A stretch of 64,000 nt of DNA from Thermoanaerobacter pseudethanolicus ATCC 33223 (GCF_000019085.1 NC_010321.1:62001-126000); one strand, 5' to 3'; numbered from the stretch's first letter, positions 31,411 through 41,134 are shown. Made by a program: numbers and translations. Notes: generated by a model from the letters alone, not told the origin.

Positions 31411-32853
31411 ATGAAAATAAAACAAAAAGCACTACTAGGTTTAGTTATAATTGTAATTATCGGCTTAGTGCTTTATCTTTTGCCTGAAGAGACTCAACTT
31501 ACATCTTACACAATTGAAGCAAAATATGATGACCAAAATAAAATAATTTACGCTACTCAAACAGTAAAATACATAAATACCAATGATATCCCCTTAAAAG
31601 AAATATACTTTCATCTATATCCAAATGCTTTCAAGACACAAGAGAATTTGCCTTTTACGAAGGAAGAACTCCCTTTTGCCTATCCTAATGGTTTTCAGCC
31701 GGGATTTATAGAGATTGAAAAAGTTACTTTTGATAAAGACATTCCAGCTACTTACGAATTGGAAGAACCTAATGAGGAAATTTTAAAAATAAATTTGCCT
31801 AAAGAATTAAAAAAAGGAGAAACAATAGAAATCAATATGACCTACAAAGTACAAATTCCACCTTGTAGAAGTAGATTTGGCTATGGGAACAATACTGTAC
31901 AGATAGGAAATTGGTATCCTATACTCTCTGTATATGATAAAAATGGCTGGAATAATGACCCCTACTACATTTTTGGAGATCCTTTTTATAGTGATATAGC
32001 AAATTACAAAGTGAAATTGTCAGTACCTAAAAAAATGATAGTTGCCTCTACTGGAGAGATAAAACAAGAGAAAAACTATGGAGATTCCAAAGAATTAGTT
32101 ATTGAAGCACAAAAAGTAAGAGATTTTGCTATGGTTTTAAGCACGAAATTTAAGATAGCAGAGCAGCAGGTAGATGGCATAAAAGTTAAATCCTATTATT
32201 TTACAGAAGGGTATGGGGATAAAGCTCTTAAATTTGCTGTAGATGCAATTAAGTTTTACAATGATTATATTGGCAAGTATCCTTATAAACAATATTCTGT
32301 TGTACAGACTGATTTTTACATGGGAGGCATGGAATATCCTAATCTTGTAATGATATCAAAGGATTTGTATACAAAAGCTAATTTGTTTCATTTAGAATAT
32401 GTAATTGCTCACGAGACTGCTCATCAGTGGTGGTATGGTGTTGTGGGGAATAATCAAATAAAAGAATCTTGGCTGGATGAGGGATTGACGGAGTACACTA
32501 CAATTATGTATATAGAAAGGTATTATGGTAAGGCAACAGCTGATGAGATTTATAGACTTGTTATAGAGGGAGAATTTAATAAATTTCTAAATACCAATTC
32601 AGATATTTCGTTAGCTAAGACTTTGGCAGATTTTAAAGAGTGGAAGGAGTACACTAATATAGCTTATAACAAAGGAGCAATGGTTTTTTATAATCTGAGG
32701 AATCTGATAGGTGACGAAGAATTCAAAAAGGTGCTTCAAAATTATTATGATAAATACAAATATAAAATTGCCACTACGCAAGACCTAATTGACGTAGTGG
32801 ACAGTGTTACAGGCAAAGATACAGGTGGATTTTTCCAAGAGTGGTTTTATTAA
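31411..32853 (+). CDS. M1-family metallopeptidase (membrane-anchored aminopeptidase-like)
   Basis: One N-terminal membrane segment (about residues 6-24) is followed by a beta-rich domain and a gluzincin domain. The zinc motif is 'VIAHETAHQWW' (about residues 330-340), followed by the third ligand in 'WLDEGLTEY'. At 480 residues it lacks the large C-terminal helical domain of classical aminopeptidase N. The anchor suggests activity on the outside of the membrane. GGGGAGC precedes the ATG. It converges with dnaC. Confidence 0.8.
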   Translation: MKIKQKALLGLVIIVIIGLVLYLLPEETQLTSYTIEAKYDDQNKIIYATQTVKYINTNDIPLKEIYFHLYPNAFKTQENLPFTKEELPFAYPNGFQPGFIEIEKVTFDKDIPATYELEEPNEEILKINLPKELKKGETIEINMTYKVQIPPCRSRFGYGNNTVQIGNWYPILSVYDKNGWNNDPYYIFGDPFYSDIANYKVKLSVPKKMIVASTGEIKQEKNYGDSKELVIEAQKVRDFAMVLSTKFKIAEQQVDGIKVKSYYFTEGYGDKALKFAVDAIKFYNDYIGKYPYKQYSVVQTDFYMGGMEYPNLVMISKDLYTKANLFHLEYVIAHETAHQWWYGVVGNNQIKESWLDEGLTEYTTIMYIERYYGKATADEIYRLVIEGEFNKFLNTNSDISLAKTLADFKEWKEYTNIAYNKGAMVFYNLRNLIGDEEFKKVLQNYYDKYKYKIATTQDLIDVVDSVTGKDTGGFFQEWFY

Positions 32854-33833
32854 ATTATCATTTTTCGCTTTAGCCTTATATCTTCACCGTAGAAATTGAG
32901 CAATTTAAAATGGCCAAATATTCGTGAATAAATTCTTTCAGGATAAATTGCCATTATTTCTGATAAAAGTAAATTTGTAGAAATAATAAATTTTTTGCCA
33001 AGTAACAATCTTGTATTTAAAATATTAAAAAATTCCTGCAAACTAAAAGCAGTTATAGATTCTGTTCCCAAATCGTCGATTATAAGGAGGTCACATTCTT
33101 TTAATAATTCCAAATATTCATTATAGCTACTGCTATCAGCATTAAGCTTGTTTATTCTCAAACCTTCAATTAAATCTGGTGCTGTGCGATATATCACACT
33201 TTTACCTCTATCTAATAATTCCTTTGCTATACAATTAGCAAGAAAGGTTTTACCAAGACCTGAGTCACCATAGAAAAAAAGGCTTTCAGCGGTAGTATCA
33301 AAATTTTTTATAAAATTAAGAGAAAACTCTACAATATTTTTCATGTTGCTTCTTGGGGAAGGCTTATCACCATAGGGTTTGTCTGAATAATATTCGAAAT
33401 TAAAATTAGAGAAATTTTCTTTTTTAAGTATTTCGGCTATACTTGATTGTTTATAATAAATATTTATAAGTTTTTGGTCAAAACATTTACATCGCTTTCT
33501 ATTTACATATCCTGTATCTTTGCATATGTTGCATTCGTATTTAGGTTCTAGATAATCTTCAGGGTATCCATTAGATTCTAAGAGATAAGCCTTCTTCTTT
33601 TTTAAATTATTTAACCTCTCTTTTAAAAGATTTAAAAGTTCTCTTCCATTTTCAGGTTCTTTAAAAATTGATTGAGTTATTTCGATTCCTACCTTCTTAA
33701 TCTCTTCGTCAATTTTTTCAAGTTCAGGAATTTCTTTATAAAGTTTGTTTTTACGATTGAGGGCATCTTTTAAAGCCCTATCTCTTTTCATTTCATATTC
33801 TTTAAGGATTTCATGGATGATGTTTTCATTCAT
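32850..33833 (-). CDS. dnaC: DnaC/DnaI-like helicase loader ATPase
   Basis: The 327-residue protein has an N-terminal coiled-coil, a zinc motif ('CNICKDTGYVNRKRCKC', about residues 100-116) and an AAA+ domain with Walker A 'GDSGLGKTFLANCIA' and Walker B 'LLIIDDLGTE'. This is the DnaI/DnaC loader plan, which places the replicative helicase on DNA. It overlaps the DnaD-like gene upstream by eight bases. The end meets the M1 peptidase gene tail to tail. Confidence 0.85.
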   Translation of the reverse strand: MNENIIHEILKEYEMKRDRALKDALNRKNKLYKEIPELEKIDEEIKKVGIEITQSIFKEPENGRELLNLLKERLNNLKKKKAYLLESNGYPEDYLEPKYECNICKDTGYVNRKRCKCFDQKLINIYYKQSSIAEILKKENFSNFNFEYYSDKPYGDKPSPRSNMKNIVEFSLNFIKNFDTTAESLFFYGDSGLGKTFLANCIAKELLDRGKSVIYRTAPDLIEGLRINKLNADSSSYNEYLELLKECDLLIIDDLGTESITAFSLQEFFNILNTRLLLGKKFIISTNLLLSEIMAIYPERIYSRIFGHFKLLNFYGEDIRLKRKMII

Positions 33834-34800
33834 TTAATTCACCCCTTGAATGGGCTAAAAGCTTTTTCTCCAAATCTTCTATGTCGTAACTTCTCTGAGA
33901 GTAGCTGTTGAAGTAGTTTTTAGGAGCTTTAAAACCTGAGGTAACAGGAGTTTTTTTCTTTGTAGAGGACTTTTTATTTTCTAAATCTTCTACTGTTCTT
34001 ATACCTTCATTAAACCAGTTGATCAATATTTTATTTATATAAGGGAAACTGGGTTCATTCAATTTAAGAGTACATTCGTTGCAAGCTTTTATTATCACAT
34101 CTACATCAAAACCTAAATCGTCCATCCAGCGGTCCATCATCTCTTTGTGGGATTCCATTAATTCATCCTCTTTAAGACCCAAAGCATTTAAAATCCTTCT
34201 ATAATTTTGCCATCTTTTGTTTTCTGCTTTTAAGTATTCTTCTACATCTAATGCGGTTTTAAGACCTGCGTCATGCCAGGCTATTGCTACCTTTTCCATA
34301 TATCTTAAAGAAGTTTTGTTTTTAGAAGCGCAATAACTTACTAACATCGTTATTATTTCCAAGGAAAAGCCGTATTCATCTATCCAGCTTAAATATGTTT
34401 CCATTTCTGTAGAGGTTAAAGGCCTTCCCAAAGTCAATTCAATTGCTTCAAACATTTGTTTTACTTGAGGGTCCTGTAAGGACACGCTGTGATTTAAGGT
34501 TGGTTGTGGGATAACTGGGAGATATTCAACTGTGTATTCACCATCTATGTATTTTAATTTAACTAGGCCTGATTTTTCCCAATACTTCAAAGCTCTGTCA
34601 ATTTCTATATCTGACATAAATAATTTATCTGCCAGAGTTTTTAAAGATATTTCGTTGCCATAATAGCAATATTTCAATCCCAAAATATATACTTTGACAT
34701 ATTCGCCTGGGGCATCCAACATGAAATGATTTATAAAATAATTGCTGATGGGAGTACTTCCCCAATCGTCATTTTCGTTTAAAAATCTAAAAACGCTCAT
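33826..34800 (-). CDS. dnaD: DnaD-domain primosome protein
   Basis: An N-terminal winged helix ('SLKTLADKLFMSDIEIDRALKYWEKSGLV') is followed by two DnaD-type helical repeats (about residues 115-195 and 205-275) with 'WIDEYGFSLEIITMLVSYC' and 'WMDDLGFDVDVIIKACNEC'. DnaD/DnaB proteins open DNA at origins and restart sites and recruit the helicase loader, encoded just downstream. ATG 34800 has GAGGTG upstream; GTG 34809 would overlap that site. Confidence 0.8.
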   Translation of the reverse strand: MSVFRFLNENDDWGSTPISNYFINHFMLDAPGEYVKVYILGLKYCYYGNEISLKTLADKLFMSDIEIDRALKYWEKSGLVKLKYIDGEYTVEYLPVIPQPTLNHSVSLQDPQVKQMFEAIELTLGRPLTSTEMETYLSWIDEYGFSLEIITMLVSYCASKNKTSLRYMEKVAIAWHDAGLKTALDVEEYLKAENKRWQNYRRILNALGLKEDELMESHKEMMDRWMDDLGFDVDVIIKACNECTLKLNEPSFPYINKILINWFNEGIRTVEDLENKKSSTKKKTPVTSGFKAPKNYFNSYSQRSYDIEDLEKKLLAHSRGELNE

Positions 34801-35037
34801 CCTCCCCACCTCGAATATATTATAACACAGCGAAATAGCCTCTTCAATTGAAAAGAATTTAACATAATTATCGGAATATTTGAGTATATTGTTAAATTAA
34901 ATAAGTATATATAGGAATATTAGTTTGAAGTATAACATACAATATAGAAAGATGCTAAAAATTTCATTAATTAAAATTTGGTTTTACAAAAAAGTATGGT
35001 ATAATTAAAAAAGATTAACAGAAGAAAGGAGAATACT

Positions 35038-36396
35038 ATGGGGAAGGTGGGGGATAAAAGCTATAAGTTTTTTCTTGGTTTATTAAAGACTTACAAGAAC
35101 AATATTATAGCTTTTGTGGTAGCACTGTCCATAGGTCTTTCTTTTATTGTATATGAAGAAGGATTTGCCTACAAGATAACAGTAGATGGTGAAACTATTG
35201 GAATTACCAAGAATATAGATGAGGTAAAAAGTTTTATAGAAGAATTACATAAAAAAGAAAAGCAAAAGACAGGAACGGATATAGTTTTAAATCAGCAAAT
35301 AAAATTTGAAAGGGTAAGAGTATCAAATAAAGAGTTGACAGATGTACATAAAATTTATGCTAATTTGGAAAATGCTATGAGTTTTAGCTGCAAAGCTGCT
35401 GCCATAATAGTAGATGGCAAGTTTGTGACTGCGTTAAAAAATGAAGAAGAGGCAAATAAGGTTCTTGAAATGTTAAAGAATAAATACGCAAGGGATTCTG
35501 ATAGAACATATTTTAAAGAGGATGTCAAAATTGAAGAAAAGTACATACCTCCAAAATATTTAGTAAGCTTTGAGGAAGCGTTAAAAATATTGCAACAACC
35601 TGTAAAAAAAGCTGTTACATACACTGTAAAAGAAAACGATAGTTTGTGGTCTATTGCAAGAGCTCACGACATGTACATTGATGATATTTTAAAATTAAAT
35701 CCTGGCCTTACAGAAAATTTAAAACCAGGACAAGTAATATATTTATCTTCTGCTGTACCTAATGTCACGGTTGTTACTGAAAAGAGAATAGTTTACAAAG
35801 AGAAAATACCTTTTGAGACAAAGCTTACTAAAGATGACAAATTGTATACCAATCAGTCTAAAGTGTTAGTAGAAGGTAAAAAAGGCTTGAAAGAGGTAAC
35901 TGCTGTTGTTGTAAGTTACAATGGCGTTGAGGTTTCAAAAGAGGTAAAGAGTGAAAATATACTTGAAAAGCCTATCAACAAAATAGTTGCAGTAGGTTCA
36001 AGAAGAATATCTTATGTTGCTACAGGGTCTTTTAATTATCCTGCGAGAGGTACAATAACCTCAAGATTTGGACAAAGGTGGGGAAGGTTTCACACAGGAG
36101 TTGATATAGCGGCACCACAAGGTTCGCCTATTTATGCTGCGGATGGAGGTACTGTTATATTTTCAGGTTGGGAGAGTGGATATGGCTATTTAGTCAAAAT
36201 TGACCATCACAATGGTTATGTTACTTATTACGGACATGCTAGTAAGCTCCTTGTTAAGAAAGGCGATAAAGTGGCGAAAGGACAAAAAATTGCTTTGGTA
36301 GGTTCGACAGGTCGTGCTACAGGTCCCCATTTACATTTTGAGGTTAGGAAAAATGGAGTGCCTATTGATCCTATGCCCTTTTTAAATAGAAGATAA
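35038..36396 (+). CDS. M23 peptidoglycan endopeptidase with LysM and G5-like domains
   Basis: An N-terminal membrane anchor (about residues 20-38) is followed by a helical region, a LysM domain (about 198-242, 'YTVKENDSLWSIARAH'), a G5-like domain (about 250-325) and a C-terminal M23 domain. Its zinc motifs are 'HTGVDIAAPQGSP' and 'HLHFEVRKNG'. It should cut cell-wall cross-links. GAAAGGAG precedes the ATG and an extended -10 TATGGTATAAT lies near 34996. A terminator follows at 36404. Confidence 0.85.
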   Translation: MGKVGDKSYKFFLGLLKTYKNNIIAFVVALSIGLSFIVYEEGFAYKITVDGETIGITKNIDEVKSFIEELHKKEKQKTGTDIVLNQQIKFERVRVSNKELTDVHKIYANLENAMSFSCKAAAIIVDGKFVTALKNEEEANKVLEMLKNKYARDSDRTYFKEDVKIEEKYIPPKYLVSFEEALKILQQPVKKAVTYTVKENDSLWSIARAHDMYIDDILKLNPGLTENLKPGQVIYLSSAVPNVTVVTEKRIVYKEKIPFETKLTKDDKLYTNQSKVLVEGKKGLKEVTAVVVSYNGVEVSKEVKSENILEKPINKIVAVGSRRISYVATGSFNYPARGTITSRFGQRWGRFHTGVDIAAPQGSPIYAADGGTVIFSGWESGYGYLVKIDHHNGYVTYYGHASKLLVKKGDKVAKGQKIALVGSTGRATGPHLHFEVRKNGVPIDPMPFLNRR

Positions 36397-36403
36397 TTTC
36401 GGT

Positions 36404-36426
36404 AAAAAGCCCAGAATGGGCTTTTT
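36404..36426 (+). terminator. Rho-independent terminator
   Basis: AAAAAGCCC (36404-36412) and GGGCTTTTT (36418-36426) form the hairpin and T-run after the M23 peptidase gene. Confidence 0.85.
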
Positions 36427-36495
36427 AATTTTTATGGGATTGATATAAAAAAAGATAAGTGTTATAATACTGTTGTTGTTTGCTTTACATAAACC

Positions 36496-36571
36496 TGTAT
36501 CACTTCATACATATTGAATCACTAACATATACATACATAAAGAATTTTTTGAATATGTGTGAGGTGATACA
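36496..36571 (+). promoter_or_regulatory. 20-bp hairpin sequestering the ribosome site
   Basis: TGTATCACTTCATACATATT (36496-36515) pairs with AATATGTGTGAGGTGATACA (36552-36571) over 20 continuous base pairs, two of them G-T wobbles, with a 36-base loop. The 3' arm holds the ribosome site GAGGTG and ends two bases before ATG 36574. The wobbles favour an RNA fold over a DNA operator. It could act as a thermosensor or other translation switch. Confidence 0.7.
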
Positions 36572-36573
36572 TT

Positions 36574-37380
36574 ATGAAAAGGAAATTATTTATTTTTATT
36601 TTTGTTATTATTTTATTTGTTGGGTTTTATTTTAGTAATAAAATTGAGACAGTGTCTTATACTTTTATAAAAAGTGCAAAAGAGAACATTTTAAAAAATA
36701 ATGTAAGTAGTTATAAAACCGCTGAGAGTGAGCATTTTATATTAAAATATAGTCCTGAAGACCAAAAATATGTTTCTCTTGTTTTGAAAATTGCAGAAAA
36801 ACATTATAAAGGAGTAACCAAGGATTTAGGTTATGAACCTAAAAATAAAAGCCTTATTATAATGTATCACGACCCCGAAAAAATGAATAAAGATTTTTCA
36901 CTTGCTAAAGGAGAAAGCGCAATGGGACTTTATTTAAATGGAGTTATAAGTATACAATCTCCTGAATTATGGATTAGTCCTGGACAAGATTTAGAAAAAG
37001 TTTTTGAACACGATGGGCCCATTGTTCATGAGTTTACGCATCTAATTGTAGACAATGTAGCAAAAGGCAATTATCCTGTATGGTTTACTGAAGGAATAGC
37101 TCTTCTTGAGGAATATAGAGAAAATGGGTTTATATGGGGAGAAGGTATTGAAGAGGATAAACCTTATTCTTTAGAAGAGCTGACTTATAAGTTTAATCAG
37201 TTAGATGAGGTTTTGGCCTATAAAAGATCTTTTGAAATAGTAAAAGCTATTTCTGATAAATATGGAATGCAAAGTATAAGAGATATTTTGAAATACTTGG
37301 GTAATGGATTAAGCCTTGAAAATAGTTTCTACAAAGTTACAGGTGAAGATTTGAATCATTTTGTGAATTCATTACAGTAA
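36574..37380 (+). CDS. Peptidase MA-like metalloprotease (gluzincin)
   Basis: The 268-residue protein has an N-terminal membrane segment (about residues 4-22) and the zinc motif 'GPIVHEFTHLIVD' (about 149-161), followed by 'PVWFTEGIALLEEY' with the third ligand. This matches peptidase MA-like gluzincins; membrane attachment with an outside catalytic domain is likely. Its ribosome site is buried in the hairpin at 36496-36571. It precedes murA and follows a cell-wall hydrolase gene. Confidence 0.75.
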   Translation: MKRKLFIFIFVIILFVGFYFSNKIETVSYTFIKSAKENILKNNVSSYKTAESEHFILKYSPEDQKYVSLVLKIAEKHYKGVTKDLGYEPKNKSLIIMYHDPEKMNKDFSLAKGESAMGLYLNGVISIQSPELWISPGQDLEKVFEHDGPIVHEFTHLIVDNVAKGNYPVWFTEGIALLEEYRENGFIWGEGIEEDKPYSLEELTYKFNQLDEVLAYKRSFEIVKAISDKYGMQSIRDILKYLGNGLSLENSFYKVTGEDLNHFVNSLQ

Positions 37381-37525
37381 ATCGGGGGAAGGTATATAAT
37401 ACCATCTCCTTTTCTTTCTTTTTAATTGCAAAATACTTGTAAAATATTTTAAATTGTATTAAAGTATATATTGTGATGATATTTGATTTATTTTAATTTA
37501 ATTTGATTTGAAGGGAAGATTAAAA

Positions 37526-38779
37526 ATGGAAAAGTTTATAATAAAAGGAGGAAAGCCCCTTAAAGGAAGTATACAGATAAGTGGCGCTAAAAACTCTGCT
37601 GTTGCAATCCTTCCCGCAGCCCTATTGGCTGATACTCCGAGTGTGATAGATAATTTGCCTGATATAAAAGATATAGAATTATTAGTCCAGATGATACGCC
37701 ATCTGGGAGGAAAAGTAGAAAAGAAAAAACACGAAGTAGTAATTGCCCCTGAAGGGATTAATTCCTTTTACCCCCCTCGAGATTTAGCAAGCCAGATGAG
37801 GGCTTCTTATTATCTTATAGGTGCACTTTTAAGTAGATTTAATGAGGCAGTAATAGCTATGCCAGGTGGGTGTAATATTGGTGTAAGACCTATTGATCAG
37901 CATATCAAGGGTTTTGAAGCTTTAGGGGCAAAAACTACCATAGAGCATGGACTTATAAGGATTAAAGCTGATAAGTTGGTAGGGAATCATATATATTTTG
38001 ATGTAGTAAGCGTAGGTGCTACTATAAATTTGATGTTGGCATCGGTTAAAGCCGAAGGGGTAACAATATTAGAAAACTGTGCAAAAGAGCCCCATGTAGT
38101 TGATGTAGCAAACTTTTTAAATGCCATGGGAGCGAATATTAAAGGTGCTGGTACAGATACTATAAAGATAACAGGGGTAGACAAGCTTCACGGATGTCAC
38201 TATACTATTATTCCTGACCAAATAGAAGCAGGAACTTACATGGTGGCAGCTGCCGCAACAAAAGGTGATGTGTATATAAAAGGAATAATTCCAAATCACT
38301 TAGAAGCAATTATTGCAAAACTTGCAGAAATGGGCGTCATTGTTGAGGAATACGATGATGTGATAAGAGTAAGAAGAGAAGGGCCTTTGAAACATGTTGA
38401 TATAAGGACTTTACCTTATCCTGGTTTTCCAACAGATATGCAACAGCCCTTTGCGGTGCTTTTGGCTTTGGCTGATGGCATAAGTGTCATTACTGAAAAT
38501 ATATATGAAAATAGATTTAAATATTTAAATGAGTTAAAGAAAATGGGAGCGAAAGTAAGAGTAGAAGGAAGGACTGCAATAATTGAAGGCGTAGAGAAAT
38601 TGACAGGTGCACCTCTTTATGCGACAGACTTAAGAGCAGGTGCAGCGATGGTTATAGCAGGGCTTGCTGCTGAGGGTACGACAGAGGTTATGGAGGTTTA
38701 TCATATAGATAGAGGTTATGAAGCGATGGAAGTAAAGCTTCAACAATTAGGTGCTGATATAGTAAGGGTAAAAGAGTAA
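37526..38779 (+). CDS. murA: UDP-N-acetylglucosamine 1-carboxyvinyltransferase MurA
   Basis: The 417-residue enzyme transfers enolpyruvyl from PEP to UDP-GlcNAc, the first committed step of peptidoglycan synthesis in the cytosol. Signature parts are '[26 protein letters not shown]' at the N-terminus, the catalytic Cys loop '[15 protein letters not shown]' (about residues 112-126), and '[11 protein letters not shown]' near the C-terminal domain. ATG 37526 follows AGGGAAG; a TTG 18 bases earlier is less likely. Firmicutes often carry two murA genes; which copy this is cannot be told here. Confidence 0.92.
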   Translation: MEKFIIKGGKPLKGSIQISGAKNSAVAILPAALLADTPSVIDNLPDIKDIELLVQMIRHLGGKVEKKKHEVVIAPEGINSFYPPRDLASQMRASYYLIGALLSRFNEAVIAMPGGCNIGVRPIDQHIKGFEALGAKTTIEHGLIRIKADKLVGNHIYFDVVSVGATINLMLASVKAEGVTILENCAKEPHVVDVANFLNAMGANIKGAGTDTIKITGVDKLHGCHYTIIPDQIEAGTYMVAAAATKGDVYIKGIIPNHLEAIIAKLAEMGVIVEEYDDVIRVRREGPLKHVDIRTLPYPGFPTDMQQPFAVLLALADGISVITENIYENRFKYLNELKKMGAKVRVEGRTAIIEGVEKLTGAPLYATDLRAGAAMVIAGLAAEGTTEVMEVYHIDRGYEAMEVKLQQLGADIVRVKE

Positions 38780-38807
38780 AAAGCTATAAAATTTTGCGTA
38801 TAATGTG

Positions 38808-38850
38808 CTGCATAATATCTCATCCTATTTAGTGAGGTGATATTATGCAG
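38808..38850 (+). promoter_or_regulatory. Inverted repeat across the htrA start codon
   Basis: CTGCATAATATC (38808-38819) and GATATTATGCAG (38839-38850) are a perfect 12-bp inverted repeat. The start ATG (38845-38847) lies in the 3' arm and the ribosome site GAGGTG ends at its edge. It could fold in the mRNA and block translation, or be a DNA operator. Confidence 0.6.
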
Positions 38851-39948
38851 CGTCAATTAAAGAGTTTTTTTGCTGTTGCAATTATAACTACTTTGGTTAG
38901 CTCTTTGGTATTTGTATATATTGCACCAAAGTATTTATGGGGTAAAGTTATTCCTATACCTTATCCTCCTTCTTCAGGAATAAGAACAGAAGTAGTGATA
39001 CCAACAAAAGAATCTCCTACAATAGCGGAAGTAGTGGCAAAAAAAGACACTCCTGCTGTTGTGGGAATTACTACTGTAGAATTTCAAAGAGAATATTATT
39101 TTATAGAAAAAGCTGTAGAAGGTGTAGGTTCAGGTTTTATTGTTAATCCAAATGGCTATATTATAACAAACAATCATGTTGCTAATGAAAAATCCAAAAA
39201 TATAAAGGTATATTTAAGCAATGGCAGTATACTTCCGGGTAAAGTTTTATGGACTGACCCTGTTTTAGACCTTTCTATCTTAAAAATTGATGCAAAAGAT
39301 TTGCCAGTTATACCTTTGGGAGATTCTGACAAGATATCGGTAGGGCAAACCGCAATAGCAATTGGAAATCCTTTAGGTCTTAGGTTTCAAAGGACGGTTA
39401 CTTCTGGAATAATAAGCGCTTTAAATAGAAGCCTTCCCATTACTGAGGATGGAAAACCGCGAATCATGGAAGACTTGATACAGACAGATGCTTCTATAAA
39501 TCCAGGGAATAGCGGAGGGCCTTTAGTGGATTCTCAAGGCTATGCAATTGGAATAAATACTGCGAAGGTAACAACTGCTGAAGGATTGGGCTTTGCTATA
39601 CCTATAAACATTGTAAAGCCTATACTTAAGAAAGTGATAGAAACGGGTACATTTAAAGCACCTTATATTGGCATAGTTGCGTATGATAAAGAAATTGCCA
39701 GTTACATTTCCGCAGATGTTTATATATATGAAGGGATATATGTGGCAGATATTGACCCTAAAGGTCCTGCTTATAAAGCTGGCATTAGAAAAGGCTATAT
39801 TATTTTGGAGATAGATGAAAGACCTGTAAATACTATGACAAGTTTAAAATGTATTATTTATGAAAAAAATCCAGGTGACAAAATAAAAGTTAAGTACCAA
39901 ACCGTATCGGGAAAGACAGGATATACTACTATAACTCTCGGAGAATAG
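38845..39948 (+). CDS. htrA: HtrA/DegP-like membrane serine protease
   Basis: The 367-residue protein has an N-terminal membrane anchor (about residues 8-28), a trypsin-like domain and one C-terminal PDZ domain. The triad is visible: His in 'ITNNHVANE', Asp in 'DPVLDLSILKI', Ser in 'NPGNSGGPLVD'. It degrades misfolded proteins outside the membrane and is usually stress-induced. The start is inside a 12-bp inverted repeat. The small CxxC gene begins 11 bases downstream. Confidence 0.9.
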   Translation: MQRQLKSFFAVAIITTLVSSLVFVYIAPKYLWGKVIPIPYPPSSGIRTEVVIPTKESPTIAEVVAKKDTPAVVGITTVEFQREYYFIEKAVEGVGSGFIVNPNGYIITNNHVANEKSKNIKVYLSNGSILPGKVLWTDPVLDLSILKIDAKDLPVIPLGDSDKISVGQTAIAIGNPLGLRFQRTVTSGIISALNRSLPITEDGKPRIMEDLIQTDASINPGNSGGPLVDSQGYAIGINTAKVTTAEGLGFAIPINIVKPILKKVIETGTFKAPYIGIVAYDKEIASYISADVYIYEGIYVADIDPKGPAYKAGIRKGYIILEIDERPVNTMTSLKCIIYEKNPGDKIKVKYQTVSGKTGYTTITLGE

Positions 39949-39958
39949 GAGAGATTTT

Positions 39959-40126
39959 ATGTTTGTTGTGTGTGAAAAGCATTTAGAGGATGCCATTGAA
40001 GAATTTGTCGAAGTGTACGAACAACCACCGGATATTTACAAATTGGATGAAGTTTCTTTTACTGATTGGCTGGTACCTCATAAATGTGATTTTTGCGATG
40101 AGCCACCTAAATATCTTGTAGTTTAA
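39959..40126 (+). CDS. CxxH/CxxC family small protein
   Basis: This 55-residue protein has '[10 protein letters not shown]' near the start (CxxH) and '[10 protein letters not shown]' near the end (CxxC), the pattern of a small Firmicutes family that often precedes rlmH. Four such ligands suggest zinc binding. Its ATG overlaps the region directly behind htrA, with GGAGAG upstream. It is followed 17 bases later by rlmH. Function unknown. Confidence 0.75.
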   Translation: MFVVCEKHLEDAIEEFVEVYEQPPDIYKLDEVSFTDWLVPHKCDFCDEPPKYLVV

Positions 40127-40143
40127 AAATGAGGGACTTAATA

Positions 40144-40611
40144 ATGAAGATATATATAATAGCTGTTGGAAAAATAAAGGAGAACTATATAAGCGATGGA
40201 ATAGTTTTTTATTTAAAAAAATTGCGCCCTTATTGTGAAATAGAAATTAAAGAAGTAGAAGAAGAAAAAGCTCCTCAAAATTTAAGTGAAAAAGAAAAAG
40301 AGGAGATTTTGCGTAAAGAAGGAGAGAGAATTCTTTCTAAAATAAAAAAAGGAAGCTTTGTTGTTTCTCTTGCTATAGAAGGAAAAGAAATAGACTCATA
40401 TAAATTTTCCCAATTTATAAAGGCTACTTTTCAATCTGGTTATAGAGAAATGACCTTTGTAATAGGTGGCTCGTTGGGATTGTGGGAAAATATAAAGAAA
40501 CAATCTCACTTAAATCTTTCTTTTTCTAAAATGACATTTCCTCATCAATTGATGCGGCTCATACTTTTAGAACAGCTTTATTTAGCATTTGATGGTAAAA
40601 ATCACTTGTGA
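40144..40611 (+). CDS. rlmH: RlmH, 23S rRNA (pseudouridine-1915 N3) methyltransferase, with altered C-terminus
   Basis: The 155-residue protein follows RlmH closely: '[14 protein letters not shown]', '[17 protein letters not shown]', '[12 protein letters not shown]' and '[25 protein letters not shown]'. These SPOUT enzymes methylate pseudouridine 1915 in helix 69 using SAM. The usual end of RlmH, a Glu-Pro-Tyr-His-Lys-type tail, is replaced by 'DGKNHL', and that end overlaps the convergent paralogue by ten bases. ATG 40144 with GAGGG upstream is preferred over ATG 40129. Confidence 0.8.
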   Translation: MKIYIIAVGKIKENYISDGIVFYLKKLRPYCEIEIKEVEEEKAPQNLSEKEKEEILRKEGERILSKIKKGSFVVSLAIEGKEIDSYKFSQFIKATFQSGYREMTFVIGGSLGLWENIKKQSHLNLSFSKMTFPHQLMRLILLEQLYLAFDGKNHL

Positions 40612-41003
40612 TAAGGTTCATTGTTTAAAATTTTATAAGCGCGATACAACTGTTCAAAAAGAATAGTAGATGCAAGGCCTAAACTCATTTCCATAGGACT
40701 TATGCTAATGCTTTCATTTAAGGGAATTTCCTCATTTCCTATGACTATTAATATATCTGTCTTTGCTGAAAGTTCAAGCTCTTTTATTTTTTCTGCTAAT
40801 TCTTCAGAAGACAGCGATTTTCCTGAAGGTAATATTCCGATTTTATAATATTTGTCTATTTGTTGCTTGGGCAACTGTTGAGGATTTTTGTAGTTTGTAA
40901 AGGAAATATTACAAAAGCGGTTTAACCTCTTTTGATATTCTTTTATTGCATCAGAATAAAACTTTTCTATTTTATTACCTGTAGCATAGACTTTATAATT
41001 CAT
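40602..41003 (-). CDS. RlmH paralogue (SPOUT-like), convergent with rlmH
   Basis: The 133-residue protein has the RlmH outline ('[28 protein letters not shown]', '[13 protein letters not shown]') and keeps the canonical tail '[19 protein letters not shown]'. It lacks the conserved 'SKMTFPHQ' stretch, replaced by '[13 protein letters not shown]'. It is thus the mirror image of its neighbour, which has the core but not the tail. Start at ATG 41003. It may be a heterodimer partner or a separate methyltransferase; that is inference. Confidence 0.65.
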   Translation of the reverse strand: MNYKVYATGNKIEKFYSDAIKEYQKRLNRFCNISFTNYKNPQQLPKQQIDKYYKIGILPSGKSLSSEELAEKIKELELSAKTDILIVIGNEEIPLNESISISPMEMSLGLASTILFEQLYRAYKILNNEPYHK

Positions 41004-41134
41004 CCTATCACTTCTCTTTGTATTTTGTTGATAGTCAATATTATAAAGTGATAAAATTATATTGTCAAAAATATTTGAAAATATGCTTTTCATTTGATAC
41101 AATATACAAAAATAAAAGCAATGGAGGTATTATC

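Noticed and set aside
41018-41134. T-box leader for tyrS
   Set aside because: The gap to the reverse-strand RlmH paralogue is too short and lacks the T-box motif and antiterminator.
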